A stretch of 64,000 nt of DNA. Origin: Palleronia sp. THAF1. GTDB taxonomy: Bacteria > Pseudomonadota > Alphaproteobacteria > Rhodobacterales > Rhodobacteraceae. Shown one piece after another: positions 17,056-25,886 of this stretch. The stretch lies in assembly GCF_009363795.1 (NCBI RefSeq), contig NZ_CP045420.1:1593001-1657000 (forward strand). Direction: 5' to 3'. The notes under the pieces were generated by a model. That model made no database searches and was not told the origin of the DNA. It saw only the letters and a program-made list of their open reading frames with translations. The position numbers and the translations under genes were made by a program. The stretch's first letter is position 1. Every line of letters starts with the position of its first letter.

Positions 17056-18651
17056 ATGAAACGGTTCACCCAGCTTTTCACCGCGCTCGACCAGACGACC
17101 AAGACGAACGCCAAGGTCGACGCCCTCGCCGCCTACTTCAAGGACGCGCCAGAGGACGACCGCCTGTGGACCATCGCCCTGCTGTCGGGCCGCCGCCCCA
17201 AGCGCGCCATCACCGCTAACCTGCTGCGCGGCTGGGCCGCCGAAAAAGCCGGTATCCCCCTGTGGTTATTCGAGGAATCCTATCCAATCGTCGGCGATCT
17301 GGCCGAAACCATGGCATTGGTCTTGCCCGACGCCACCCGCGACTCCGACCGCACCCTGACCGACTGGATCGGCACAGTCCGCGCGTTGGCGGGTGAAGAC
17401 GAGGCCACCAAGAAGGCCGGTATCCTGGACGCGTGGGACCAACTCCCCGCCAGAGAGCGCTTCGTTTTCAACAAGTTGCTCACCGGCGGCTTCCGCATGG
17501 GCGTCAGCCAAAAGCTCATGACCCGCGCCCTGTCCCGCGCGACCGACATCCCAGAGTCCGATCTTGCCCACCGTCTCATGGGCGAATGGACCCCGGAAAA
17601 CACCAGCTTTGAAACCCTCATCCGCGCGCACGACCCGGAGGTGGACCTGTCCAAGCCCTACCCGTTCTACCTTGCCTATCAACTGGACAACGGCCCCGAA
17701 ACGCTTGACTCGCCGCCCGAGGATTGGGCCGCCGAACGCAAATGGGACGGCATCCGCGGCCAGCTTGTCCTGCGCGGCGGACAGCACTTCCTGTGGTCCC
17801 GCGGCGAAGAGCTGATGACCCACCGCTTTCCCGAATTCGCCCGCCTGACAGACTACATCCCGCCCGGCACGGTCATCGACGGAGAGGTGCTGGCTTGGGG
17901 CGACGATGCCCCCATGTCCTTCAACGCACTGCAAAAAAGGATCGGCCGCAAGACCGTTCCGAAGAAGCTTCTGACCGAAGCGCCCGCCATCCTCTACGCC
18001 TACGACCTGCTCGAATGGCAGGGCGAAGACATCCGCCAGCGCCCCTTTTCACAGCGTCGTGCCCTGTTGGAAACTCTTTCAGCCGACCTGCCCCCGGACG
18101 CGCCGTTAAAGGTTTCGCCACTTCTGTCGTTCAAGACGTGGGATGCGCTGACAGAAATCCGCGCAGACAGCCGCGCCCACCAATCCGAAGGCCTTATGCT
18201 GAAGCGGAAAGACGCGCCTTATCGCGATGGGCGCAAGAAGGGCGACTGGTGGAAATGGAAGGTCGATCCGCTGACCATCGACGCGGTGATGATATACGCT
18301 CAGCAAGGCTCTGGCCGCCGCGCAAACCTGTTCACCGATTTCACATTCGCCGTCCGCGACGGTGACGCGCTCGTGCCCTTCACCAAGGCCTACTCCGGTC
18401 TCACGGACGCCGAGTTCCGCAAGATCACCGCTTGGGTCCGCAAGAACACGTTGGAACGCTATGGCCCCGTCCGGCAGGTCACGCCAGAGCACGTGTTCGA
18501 AATCGCATTCGAAGGCATACAGGAAAGCCCCCGCCACAAATCCGGTGTCGCCCTGCGCTTTCCGCGCATGTCCCGCTGGCGGCACGACAAGCCCATGTCA
18601 GAGGCGAACACGCTGGATGACCTGAAGCAGATGCTCGCCGCATACGGTTAA
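17056..18651 (+). CDS. ATP-dependent DNA ligase (damage-response type)
   Basis: This 531-residue ligase has an N-terminal helical DNA-binding domain (about residues 1-215). The adenylation domain carries the catalytic Lys229 in ERKWDGIRGQ (motif I). Further motifs are VIDGEVLAW (motif III/IIIa) and EGLMLKRKDAPY with WWKWKVDP (motifs IV-V). A C-terminal OB fold follows, ending near FEGIQESPRHKSGVALRFPR. Its length and domain order match the ligase associated with cisplatin/DNA damage response clusters. The start at 17056 gives the family N-terminus MKRFTQLFTALDQT; upstream in-frame codons are not protein-like. It is co-oriented with the exonuclease and esterase genes. Confidence 0.92.
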   Translation: MKRFTQLFTALDQTTKTNAKVDALAAYFKDAPEDDRLWTIALLSGRRPKRAITANLLRGWAAEKAGIPLWLFEESYPIVGDLAETMALVLPDATRDSDRTLTDWIGTVRALAGEDEATKKAGILDAWDQLPARERFVFNKLLTGGFRMGVSQKLMTRALSRATDIPESDLAHRLMGEWTPENTSFETLIRAHDPEVDLSKPYPFYLAYQLDNGPETLDSPPEDWAAERKWDGIRGQLVLRGGQHFLWSRGEELMTHRFPEFARLTDYIPPGTVIDGEVLAWGDDAPMSFNALQKRIGRKTVPKKLLTEAPAILYAYDLLEWQGEDIRQRPFSQRRALLETLSADLPPDAPLKVSPLLSFKTWDALTEIRADSRAHQSEGLMLKRKDAPYRDGRKKGDWWKWKVDPLTIDAVMIYAQQGSGRRANLFTDFTFAVRDGDALVPFTKAYSGLTDAEFRKITAWVRKNTLERYGPVRQVTPEHVFEIAFEGIQESPRHKSGVALRFPRMSRWRHDKPMSEANTLDDLKQMLAAYG

Positions 18652-18727
18652 CGCGGACCTGGCGGTGTTCTACATCGTTACGGTTCAGACAGCAGTGTTC
18701 CGTCCCGTAACCAGTGGAGACTTCCCC

Positions 18728-19228
18728 ATGCCCCGCCTGCCCCTCATCGCCGCCGCAACCATCTTCAGCCTTTGGGCGCCCACCGTTATGGCCGAAAACC
18801 ACGACGAGATGACGACCCTCGCTGAAACCGCGAGAGACACGGACGGTTACCAGACCTTCCACGACGCCGCAGAGCGGGCCGGTCTGATCGAGATGCTGAC
18901 CGACGAAGGCCCGTTCACCATCCTCGCCCCGACAGACGCTGCCTTCGACAACATCGACACCGACGCCAGCAACGTGCTGACCGACGAGAACACTGATGCC
19001 CTGAAGGCGCTGCTGATGGCACACCTGATTGATGGCGTACTAACCAAGGACGAATTGCGCGCCGAGACAGAGGTGACAACGCTCGACGGCTCTACATATA
19101 CGGTCGAGGTCGACGAAGGCGGGGAAGAGATCCGTATCGGTGATGCAAGGGTCATCACGGCAGACGTCGCCGCAACGAACGGCACCATTCACGCGATCGA
19201 TACCGTACTGTCGGGCAACGGCGACTAA
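18728..19228 (+). CDS. fasciclin domain secreted protein 1
   Basis: This 166-residue protein has a signal peptide (MPRLPLIAAATIFSLWAP, cleavage near VMA-EN) and one FAS1 domain. The conserved H1 region reads GPFTILAPTDAAFDNI and the H2 region ends NGTIHAIDTVL. FAS1 domains mediate adhesion or scaffolding at the cell surface or in the periplasm. The frame opens earlier, but the ATG at 18728 gives the signal peptide directly. It is followed 122 bases later by a second FAS1 gene. The two differ enough that the duplication is old. Confidence 0.9.
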   Translation: MPRLPLIAAATIFSLWAPTVMAENHDEMTTLAETARDTDGYQTFHDAAERAGLIEMLTDEGPFTILAPTDAAFDNIDTDASNVLTDENTDALKALLMAHLIDGVLTKDELRAETEVTTLDGSTYTVEVDEGGEEIRIGDARVITADVAATNGTIHAIDTVLSGNGD

Positions 19229-19350
19229 GGTTCGCCCAAGATCGCGCAGACTGTCGCACTGTGGGCGAATGTCGCAGGACCGCTTTGCCCAGTTGCCCGT
19301 TTCGTACCCGACAGCAACGAAACGTTGTCCGCAAACTGGAGAATTTAACG

Positions 19351-19848
19351 ATGCTACGTACTCTTACCGCAACGACCCTCGCCGCCACCGTCGCCGGTTC
19401 CATGGCGTTCGCCGCCGCGCACGAAGAGAAGATGAACATCGTCGAAACCGCGCAAGACGCCGGTAACTTCACGACGCTCATCACCGCCGTCGAAGCCGCA
19501 GAGCTTGGCGACACGTTGACGGGCGAAGGTCCGTTCACCGTCTTCGCACCGACCGACGAAGCGTTCGACGCCCTGCCCGACGGCACCGTCGAAGAGCTGA
19601 CCATGGATGAGAACCAGCAGCAGCTGACCGATATCCTGACGTACCACGTCGTGCCGATGGCTGCGATGTCCGGCGACCTGTCCGACGGTCAGGAAATCGA
19701 AACCGTCAACGGTGAGATGCTGACCGTATCCATCGACGGTGACACCGTCATGATCGACGGCGCGACCGTGACGCAGGCCGATATCGAAGCTTCGAACGGC
19801 GTGATTCACGTGATCGACACCGTGCTGATGCCCGGCAGCGACATGTAA
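19351..19848 (+). CDS. fasciclin domain secreted protein 2
   Basis: This 165-residue protein has a signal peptide (MLRTLTATTLAATVAGSMAF, cleavage after AAA) and a single FAS1 domain with GPFTVFAPTDEAFDALP and NGVIHVIDTVLMP. It shows the canonical bacterial FAS1 pattern, including the YHVVP segment. The upstream region contains an inverted repeat TTCGCCCA/TGGGCGAA (19232-19269) and a small CAACG-AAA-CGTTG hairpin (19315-19327), so expression may be separate from the first FAS1 gene. A strong terminator follows the gene. Confidence 0.92.
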   Translation: MLRTLTATTLAATVAGSMAFAAAHEEKMNIVETAQDAGNFTTLITAVEAAELGDTLTGEGPFTVFAPTDEAFDALPDGTVEELTMDENQQQLTDILTYHVVPMAAMSGDLSDGQEIETVNGEMLTVSIDGDTVMIDGATVTQADIEASNGVIHVIDTVLMPGSDM

Positions 19849-19870
19849 TTTCGCTTCCCAAGCGTAATTC

Positions 19871-19903
19871 GGAAAGGGTCGCCTTCGGGCGGCCCTTTTC
19901 TTA
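19871..19903 (+). terminator. rho-independent terminator
   Basis: AAAGGGTCGCC-TTCG-GGCGGCCCTTTTCTT forms a GC-rich stem with a stable UUCG-type loop followed by T residues. It ends the fasciclin transcript. Confidence 0.88.
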
Positions 19904-19971
19904 TGTGCGGTCGCCTTTCGCCGCCGCCGCCCGCCGCCTATGTGTAGGTCAAACGCATCGAAGGAGACACC

Positions 19972-21762
19972 ATGCTCGACGCCCCCGCCCGCGACCTTGG
20001 CCAATTGCCCGAATGGGACCTGACCGATCTATACACCGCCCCCGACGCGCCTGAGATCGCGCGCGATATGGATTGGCTGCGGGATGAATGCGCCGCGTTC
20101 TCCAACGATTACAAGGGAAAGCTGGCCGATCTTGATGCAGACGCGATGTTGAACTGCGTTCACCGGTACGAAAAGATCGACACCGTCGGCGGGCGCATCA
20201 TGTCCTACGCCGGTCTGCGCTACTACCAGCAGACCACCGACCCAGAGCGTGCAGCTTTCCTGTCCGATTGTCAGGACCGCATCACCACCGACACCGCGCC
20301 ACTGGTCTTCTTCTCGCTGGAAGTGAACCGGATCGACGACGCCAAGCTGAATGCGCTGTTCGACGCGAACGCCGATCTGGCCCGCTATCGCCCCGTCTTC
20401 GACCGCCTGCGCAAGATGCGCCCGCATCAGCTGTCGGATGAGTTGGAAGAGTTCCTGCACGACCAATCCGTCGTCGGCGCGACCGCGTGGAACAAGCTGT
20501 TCGACGAGACCATCGCCGGTCTGGAGTTCGAGATCGACGGCGAGGTCATGGGGATCGAAGCCACACTGAACCAACTGACCGAGCAGAACCGATCGAAGCG
20601 CGAGGCCGCCGCCCGCGAGTTGGGTCGCGTGTTCAGCGAAAACGCCCGCACCTTCGCCCGCATTCACAACACCTTGGCGAAGGAAAAAGAGGTCGAGGAT
20701 CGCTGGCGCAAGATGCCCACGCCGCAGACCGGCCGCCACCTTGCCAACGATGTGGAACCAGAGGTCGTCGAGGCCCTGCGTAACGCCGTCGTCGCCGCCT
20801 ACCCGCGCCTGTCGCACCGCTACTATGAGCTGAAGCGCAAGTGGCTGGGCCTTGACCGGATGGAGGTCTGGGACCGCAACGCGCCCCTACCGATGGAGAG
20901 CGACACCATCGTCAACTGGGATCAGGCGCGGTCCATGGTGATGGACGCCTATTCCGACTTCTCGCCCAAGCTGGCCGACCTTGCAGAACCCTTCTTCGAC
21001 CGTGGCTGGATAGACGCCGCCGTAACCCCCGGCAAAGCGCCCGGTGCCTTCGCGCATCCAACGGTGACGGACGCGCACCCCTACGTGATGCTGAATTACT
21101 TGGGCAAACCACGCGATGTTATGACGCTCGCCCACGAACTCGGTCACGGCGTGCATCAGGTGCTGGCCGCCGATCAGGGGGAGATGCTGTCCTCTACCCC
21201 GCTGACGCTGGCCGAAACGGCGTCCGTGTTCGGAGAGATGCTGACCTTCCGTAAGCTGCTCGCCGGGGCCACGACGCAGGCCGAACGCAAGGTTCTGCTG
21301 GCTGGCAAGGTCGAGGATATGATCAACACCGTGGTGCGCCAGATCGCGTTCTACGACTTCGAGTGCAAGCTGCACGCCGCCCGCGCCGAAGGCGAATTGA
21401 CGCCGGACGAGATCAACGCGCTGTGGATGTCGGTGCAGGCCGAATCCTTGGGCGATGCCTTCGACTTCATGGACGACTACCAGGTGTTCTGGGCCTACAT
21501 CCCGCACTTCGTCCACTCGCCCTTCTACGTCTACGCCTATGCCTTCGGCGACGGTTTGGTGAACGCGCTCTACGCCGCTTACGAGGACGGCGCACCGGAC
21601 TTTCAGGACAATTATTTCGAGATGCTGAAAGCTGGTGGCTCCAAGCACCACTCCGATCTGCTGGCACCTTTCGGTCTGGACGCCAGCGATCCGGCATTCT
21701 GGGACAAAGGTCTGTCGATGATCGAAGGCATGATCGACGAACTGGAGGCCATGGAAGACTGA
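19972..21762 (+). CDS. pepF: oligoendopeptidase F (M3 family)
   Basis: This 596-residue zinc metallopeptidase has the M3 signature HELGHG with His388, Glu389 and His392, and a downstream Glu in LAETASVFGEM as third ligand. It starts GQLPEWDLTDLYTAPDAPEI, the typical PepF N-terminus. The protein is cytoplasmic and degrades oligopeptides of roughly 7-20 residues. A well-placed AAGGAG ribosome binding site lies before ATG 19972, and the gene seems monocistronic. Confidence 0.94.
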   Translation: MLDAPARDLGQLPEWDLTDLYTAPDAPEIARDMDWLRDECAAFSNDYKGKLADLDADAMLNCVHRYEKIDTVGGRIMSYAGLRYYQQTTDPERAAFLSDCQDRITTDTAPLVFFSLEVNRIDDAKLNALFDANADLARYRPVFDRLRKMRPHQLSDELEEFLHDQSVVGATAWNKLFDETIAGLEFEIDGEVMGIEATLNQLTEQNRSKREAAARELGRVFSENARTFARIHNTLAKEKEVEDRWRKMPTPQTGRHLANDVEPEVVEALRNAVVAAYPRLSHRYYELKRKWLGLDRMEVWDRNAPLPMESDTIVNWDQARSMVMDAYSDFSPKLADLAEPFFDRGWIDAAVTPGKAPGAFAHPTVTDAHPYVMLNYLGKPRDVMTLAHELGHGVHQVLAADQGEMLSSTPLTLAETASVFGEMLTFRKLLAGATTQAERKVLLAGKVEDMINTVVRQIAFYDFECKLHAARAEGELTPDEINALWMSVQAESLGDAFDFMDDYQVFWAYIPHFVHSPFYVYAYAFGDGLVNALYAAYEDGAPDFQDNYFEMLKAGGSKHHSDLLAPFGLDASDPAFWDKGLSMIEGMIDELEAMED

Positions 21763-21858
21763 CTTCCGGCACCACATTGGGATATCGTCACGCGTTAACC
21801 CCATTTTCAGCACAATCTTGCAACAGGGTCTGCGGGACACAATCCGGAGACTCTTACC

Positions 21859-22794
21859 ATGTATGGGTTCGACCTGAACACGATTATGAACGCCGCCTAT
21901 GTCTTCGGCGTGCTGATGCTGTCGCTGATGGATTTCAGCGATACGTCGGATGATGATGACAGCGATAACGATACGCCGCCGGATACCCCCGATATCGTCC
22001 CGCTCGATCCCTTCTTGGGCACCGACGGGGCCGACAATATCTTGGCCGAGGACGATACCCCTTTCGACTACTCGCTTGGTGAGGGCGATGACACTCTGGT
22101 CGCCGGTGCAGGCGATGATGAAATCCGGGGCGAGAGCGGCAACGACTCTATCGATGCCGGTGGTGGCAACGATCAGGTCATCCTTGGTGCGGGCGACGAT
22201 CTTGCCCTTGGCGGCGAAGGTTCTGACAGCATCACCGGCAGCAGCGGCAACGACACCGTCTTCGGTGGCGATGAAGGCGATCTGCTGCGCGGCGCGTCGC
22301 AAGATGACAGTTTGCTGGGCGAACAGGGCGACGATACGCTGTCCGGCGATGACGGAAATGACGTCGCAGACGGCGGCAGCGGCGCGGACTCTGTTCTCGG
22401 CGGGACTGGGAACGACACGCTGAGCGGCGGTCGTGGCACCGACAACGAAGCCGACGGCGTGGATACGCTGGATGGCGGCGACGGCGACGACGACCTGACC
22501 CTTCGCGCAGGGGATCAGGGAACAGGCGGCAGCGGGGCAGACACCTTCCGGTTCGACACCCTGCCATCCGATACGGAAGACGACCCGACAGGCTTGATGC
22601 AGGTCACCGACTTCAATGCGTCGGAAGATCGGCTGGTTATCGAATTCGACGCAGAGACAGAACCGGGCGACCTGACCGTCACCGCGCTGGAAGATGGATC
22701 AGGTTCCATCATCTCGCTGGGCGGCGTCGAACTCGCACAGGTGACAAGCACAGACGCCATCGACCCCGAAAGCATCGAATTGCGCGGCGTCTAA
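21859..22794 (+). CDS. RTX-type calcium-binding repeat protein
   Basis: This 311-residue protein has one N-terminal hydrophobic helix (MNAAYVFGVLMLSLMDF), then an Asp/Pro-rich spacer and about ten GGxGxDxxx nonapeptide repeats between residues 75 and 215 (for example GAGDDEIRGESGNDSID). It ends in a domain with GSGADTFRFDTLPSD and DFNASEDRLVIEFD, common at the C-termini of type I secreted RTX proteins in this group. It probably binds Ca2+ and sits outside the cell or is anchored by the N-terminal helix. No catalytic domain is visible. Its stop overlaps the stop of the opposite-strand oxidoreductase gene. Confidence 0.88.
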   Translation: MYGFDLNTIMNAAYVFGVLMLSLMDFSDTSDDDDSDNDTPPDTPDIVPLDPFLGTDGADNILAEDDTPFDYSLGEGDDTLVAGAGDDEIRGESGNDSIDAGGGNDQVILGAGDDLALGGEGSDSITGSSGNDTVFGGDEGDLLRGASQDDSLLGEQGDDTLSGDDGNDVADGGSGADSVLGGTGNDTLSGGRGTDNEADGVDTLDGGDGDDDLTLRAGDQGTGGSGADTFRFDTLPSDTEDDPTGLMQVTDFNASEDRLVIEFDAETEPGDLTVTALEDGSGSIISLGGVELAQVTSTDAIDPESIELRGV

Positions 22795-23777
22795 CCCCCG
22801 GCGATGGCTCGGTCGATCATCGCTTGGGTTCCGCGGGCCTGCTCCAACGTCCACGGATAATGCGCACCCGTGCGCGCGCTTTCGCAAAACGCTTCGACCT
22901 GCAGCACGTATTGGTTCACGCCGGGCCACCGTTCCACCGTTCGCGTCATGCCCTGCGTGCTCGCAGGCCGGGTGTGGCGAGTCTCCAGCAGCAGCTCGGC
23001 TTGATCAAAGACATTGGCATTGAACGGCGCGGTCAGTTCCAGCGTGCCGTCCTCTCCGTGAAAAACCATCCGCTGACGCGGCGCCATGCGGGTCGAGACG
23101 ATGGCGTGGTAGGTGAAATCCGGGAAACTGGCGTTGACCTCGGCAAAGGTATCGAAGTCATGTTCCATCCGCAGTGAAGACGTCAACGTGTCCGGCTCCT
23201 GCCCCGTCGCGAAGCGCACCGAACCGAAGGTGTAGACACCGATATCTCGAAGGCCCCCGCCGCCCATGTTGGGTTGGTTGCGCACATTCTCGGGGTCTGG
23301 ATTGTTGTAGGTGAAAACCGCTTCGACGTGGACGAGGCGACCGATGGCATCCTGCGCCAGCAGGGCTTTGGCGCGTTGCCACTGGGGATGATGCACGATC
23401 ATGTAGGCCTCTGCGGCCAACTTGCCTGCGGTATCGCGGGCAGCGATCAGCGCATCGAAATCATCGGAATGCAGGGCGATGGGCTTCTCACAAAGCACAT
23501 GCTTGCCCGCTTGTAGCGCCTTCACCGCCCACTCCACATGCAGGTGGTTCGGAAGCGGGACATAGATCGCGTCTATGTCGTCAGCGGCCAAGAGAGCGTC
23601 GTAGTCGGTTTCGACCCGCAGGTCGGGCACGCGATCCACGAAGGGCGCGGCCTTGTCTGCGGACCGGGTCGCCAAGGCGACATGGCGGCTACCACGCGCC
23701 ATGTGCAGCGCCGGGGCCATGTCTGACTGTGCGAAATCGGACGCGCCCAGCACGCCCCAGCGAATTGGATCGGTCAT
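22791..23777 (-). CDS. Gfo/Idh/MocA family oxidoreductase
   Basis: This 328-residue protein has an N-terminal Rossmann fold (WGVLGASDFAQSDMAP), the family motif GKHVLCEKPIALH with catalytic Lys, and a C-terminal alpha/beta domain with GGGGLRDIGVYTF. It should be an NAD(P)-dependent dehydrogenase acting on a sugar or inositol-like substrate, which cannot be told from context. The gene lies downstream of rpoH on the same strand, and its ribosome binding site lies in a perfect hairpin. It converges with the RTX gene, and the stop codons overlap. Confidence 0.9.
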   Translation of the reverse strand: MTDPIRWGVLGASDFAQSDMAPALHMARGSRHVALATRSADKAAPFVDRVPDLRVETDYDALLAADDIDAIYVPLPNHLHVEWAVKALQAGKHVLCEKPIALHSDDFDALIAARDTAGKLAAEAYMIVHHPQWQRAKALLAQDAIGRLVHVEAVFTYNNPDPENVRNQPNMGGGGLRDIGVYTFGSVRFATGQEPDTLTSSLRMEHDFDTFAEVNASFPDFTYHAIVSTRMAPRQRMVFHGEDGTLELTAPFNANVFDQAELLLETRHTRPASTQGMTRTVERWPGVNQYVLQVEAFCESARTGAHYPWTLEQARGTQAMIDRAIAGG

Positions 23778-23780
23778 ATG

Positions 23781-23806
23781 GTCTCTCCCCTTTATCGGGG
23801 AGAGAC
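23781..23806 (-). promoter_or_regulatory. perfect hairpin covering the ribosome binding site of the Gfo/Idh gene
   Basis: GTCTCTCCCC pairs with GGGGAGAGAC across a six-base loop, a perfect 10-bp stem. On the minus strand the second arm, GGGGAGAGAC, is followed by CATATG, so it is the apparent Shine-Dalgarno sequence of the oxidoreductase gene. It lies just after the rpoH stop codon. There is no T-run, so it is a poor intrinsic terminator. It may reduce translation or protect the rpoH 3' end. Confidence 0.6.
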
Positions 23807-23828
23807 TAGGGCGCGATGCCGATGACGG

Positions 23829-24728
23829 CTACGCCTCTTCTTCCATCATACCCTTGTCGGCTGCGAGTTCGGTCATGCGCTTTTGGAGCTTGTCGAACGC
23901 GCGCACCTCGATCTGACGAATGCGCTCGCGACTGACGTCGTAGACGCCCGACAGCTCCTCTAGCGTGACCGGCTGATCCTTCAGACGGCGCTGCTCTAGG
24001 ATATCCTTCTCACGGTCGTTCAGAACATCCATCGCCTGCGTGAGCAGGGCGCGGCGCGTCTCAAGCTCGTTGCGCTCGGCGTAGTCACCGGCCTGGTCGG
24101 CGCCCTCATCCTCTAGCCAGTCTTGCCACTGCGCGGACCCTTCACCATCGGCCGAAATCGTCGCGTTTAGCGATGCGTCCGAACCCGCCATGCGACGGTT
24201 CATCGAGATCACTTCAGCCTCGGTCACGCCCAGATCGGTGGCGATCTGCTTGACGTTTTCGGGGCGCAAGTCGCCCTCTTCCATCGCGCCTAGACGAGCC
24301 TTCGCTTTGCGCAAGTTGAAGAACAATTTCTTCTGCGCGCTGGTCGTGCCCAGTTTGACCATGGACCAAGACCGCAGGACGTATTCCTGAATACTCGCGC
24401 GGATCCACCACATCGCGTAGGTCGCCAGCCGGAAGCCCTTTTCGGGGTCGAACTTCTTGACCGCCTGCATCAGGCCAACGTTGGCCTCGGAAATCACCTC
24501 TGCCTGCGGAAGACCGTAACCGCGATATCCCATCGCGATCTTGGCCGCGAGGCGCAGGTGTGACGTAACAAGCTGGTGCGCGGCATCGGTATCCTCATGC
24601 TCGACCCAACGCTTTGCGAGCATGTATTCCTGATCCGGCTCCAGCATCGGAAACTTGCGAATTTCCTGCATATAACGGTTCAGGCCCTGCTCTGGGCTTG
24701 GTGCCGGAAGATTTGCGTATGTTGCCAT
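23829..24728 (-). CDS. rpoH: RNA polymerase heat-shock sigma factor RpoH
   Basis: This 299-residue sigma-32 family protein begins near EQGLNRYMQEIRKFPMLEP. It has region 2 sequences GYRGYGLPQAEVISEANVGL (the RpoH box is close by) and FRLATYAMWWIRASIQEYVL, then a region 4 helix-turn-helix (SGVYDVSRERIRQIEVRAF). It directs RNA polymerase to heat-shock and stress promoters. The start at 24728 has a strong AGGAGG five bases upstream; the frame opens 12 codons earlier but without a better site. Rhodobacterales often carry two RpoH paralogues, and this sequence alone does not tell which one this is. Confidence 0.94.
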   Translation of the reverse strand: MATYANLPAPSPEQGLNRYMQEIRKFPMLEPDQEYMLAKRWVEHEDTDAAHQLVTSHLRLAAKIAMGYRGYGLPQAEVISEANVGLMQAVKKFDPEKGFRLATYAMWWIRASIQEYVLRSWSMVKLGTTSAQKKLFFNLRKAKARLGAMEEGDLRPENVKQIATDLGVTEAEVISMNRRMAGSDASLNATISADGEGSAQWQDWLEDEGADQAGDYAERNELETRRALLTQAMDVLNDREKDILEQRRLKDQPVTLEELSGVYDVSRERIRQIEVRAFDKLQKRMTELAADKGMMEEEA

Positions 24729-24763
24729 AGGACCTCCTGTCGGGCCATCGTGACCCTGACGCA

Positions 24764-24792
24764 TATTTGGTGAACTGATCGGTTCAGTTCAA
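24764..24792 (-). promoter_or_regulatory. candidate rpoH promoter with a palindrome in the spacer
   Basis: On the minus strand TTGAAC (24787-24792) and CAAATA (24764-24769) are 17 bases apart, and the -10 element lies about 36 bases before the rpoH start. An inverted repeat TGAACTGA-N5-TCAGTTCA (24771-24791) fills the spacer and overlaps the -35 element. That is a good place for a repressor or activator. The CTTGAA hexamer also resembles alphaproteobacterial RpoH-type -35 elements, so autoregulation is possible. Confidence 0.45.
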
Positions 24793-24866
24793 GTGTTCAT
24801 ACATTCAATTCCCTAACGGATCATGAGCGCATCGGGGTTCATGGCTGCGTCAATCGTTCAGGTGAT

Positions 24867-25886
24867 TCACAGGGTTGTGTCAGGCAGAAGCTCAACCAAA
24901 GCCCCAAGATCGCGCGGCAAATCACTGGTAAACAACATTTCTTCACCGTTCGGGTGGGTGAACCCCAGCGTTGTCGCATGTAGCGCCTGCCGGGGAAAGG
25001 CGTTCACGGCACGCGCGGCATTCGGGCCGATCCGCACAGAGGCCGTGCGGCTACCGCCATAAACTGGATCGCCGACCAGGGCATGGCCGACGTGGCGCAT
25101 GTGCACCCTGATCTGATGCGTCCGCCCCGTTTCCAGACGGCACGAGACCAGGGCCACGGACTGATATTTTTCCAGCACGGTGATCCGTGTGACGGCATGG
25201 CGCCCGCCCTCGAACGTCACCGCCTGCCGCTGACGGTCCGACGGATGGCGGTTCAGGCGCGTGGTGATGCGGATTACGCCACCGTCCTCTGCGCTTACCC
25301 CTCGCGTGCCCATGAGGCGCGGATCGCCCGGCGACGGGACGCCGTGGCACAGGGCGCGATACTCCCGTCCAACGGTATGGGCGGCGAATTGCGCGGCGAG
25401 CGCATGGTGGGCGCGGTCGGTCTTCGCGACAACAAGCAGGCCGCTGGTATCCTTGTCGATGCGGTGCACGATGCCGGGGCGCTTTTCGCCGCCGACCCCG
25501 GACAGGGTGTCGCCGAAATGGTGCAAAAGCGCGTTGACCAGCGTACCGGACGGGCTGCCGGGGGCCGGATGCACCACCATGCCTGCGGGCTTGTTCACCA
25601 CGATCAGGTCGTCGTCCTCATGCACGATATCCAGCGGAATATCCTCTGGCAGCATGTGGGTTTCCGCTTCAATCGGCACGGCGATCTCGATCACGTCGCC
25701 CTCTGCCACGCGCGCCTTGGCCGAGGTCAGGGCCGCTCCGTCGCGCGCCACGGCGCCATCCTCGATCAGCCGGGCGATGCGGGACCGCGACAGATGCGCG
25801 TCCTCTGGCACGTCTCGGGCGAGTGCCTTATCCAGACGCGGGGGCGGATCGGCCCCGATGGTGACGGAAAGGCGACGCTGGCCCAT
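24867..25886 (-). CDS. rluD: RluA/RluD family 23S rRNA pseudouridine synthase
   Basis: This 339-residue protein has an N-terminal S4 domain (RLDKALARDVPEDAHLSRSR) and a catalytic domain with HRIDKDTSGLLVVAK, where Asp144 is the catalytic residue. Later motifs are LETGRTHQIRVHM and HALVGDPVYGG. It converts uridines to pseudouridines in 23S rRNA, most likely RluD-type positions in helix 69. The start ATG is the complement of 25884-25886 and shares its CATG with the start of the divergent small gene. Its ribosome binding site GAGAGGG lies inside that gene. Confidence 0.92.
   Translation of the reverse strand: MGQRRLSVTIGADPPPRLDKALARDVPEDAHLSRSRIARLIEDGAVARDGAALTSAKARVAEGDVIEIAVPIEAETHMLPEDIPLDIVHEDDDLIVVNKPAGMVVHPAPGSPSGTLVNALLHHFGDTLSGVGGEKRPGIVHRIDKDTSGLLVVAKTDRAHHALAAQFAAHTVGREYRALCHGVPSPGDPRLMGTRGVSAEDGGVIRITTRLNRHPSDRQRQAVTFEGGRHAVTRITVLEKYQSVALVSCRLETGRTHQIRVHMRHVGHALVGDPVYGGSRTASVRIGPNAARAVNAFPRQALHATTLGFTHPNGEEMLFTSDLPRDLGALVELLPDTTL

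Noticed and set aside
20887-22302. 471-codon minus-strand frame across pepF and the RTX gene
   Set aside because: It spans two unrelated real genes and the gap between them, with no recognisable domain.
22080-22520. tandem DNA repeats as a CRISPR or satellite
   Set aside because: The periodic sequence encodes RTX nonapeptides in one open frame and has no spacers.
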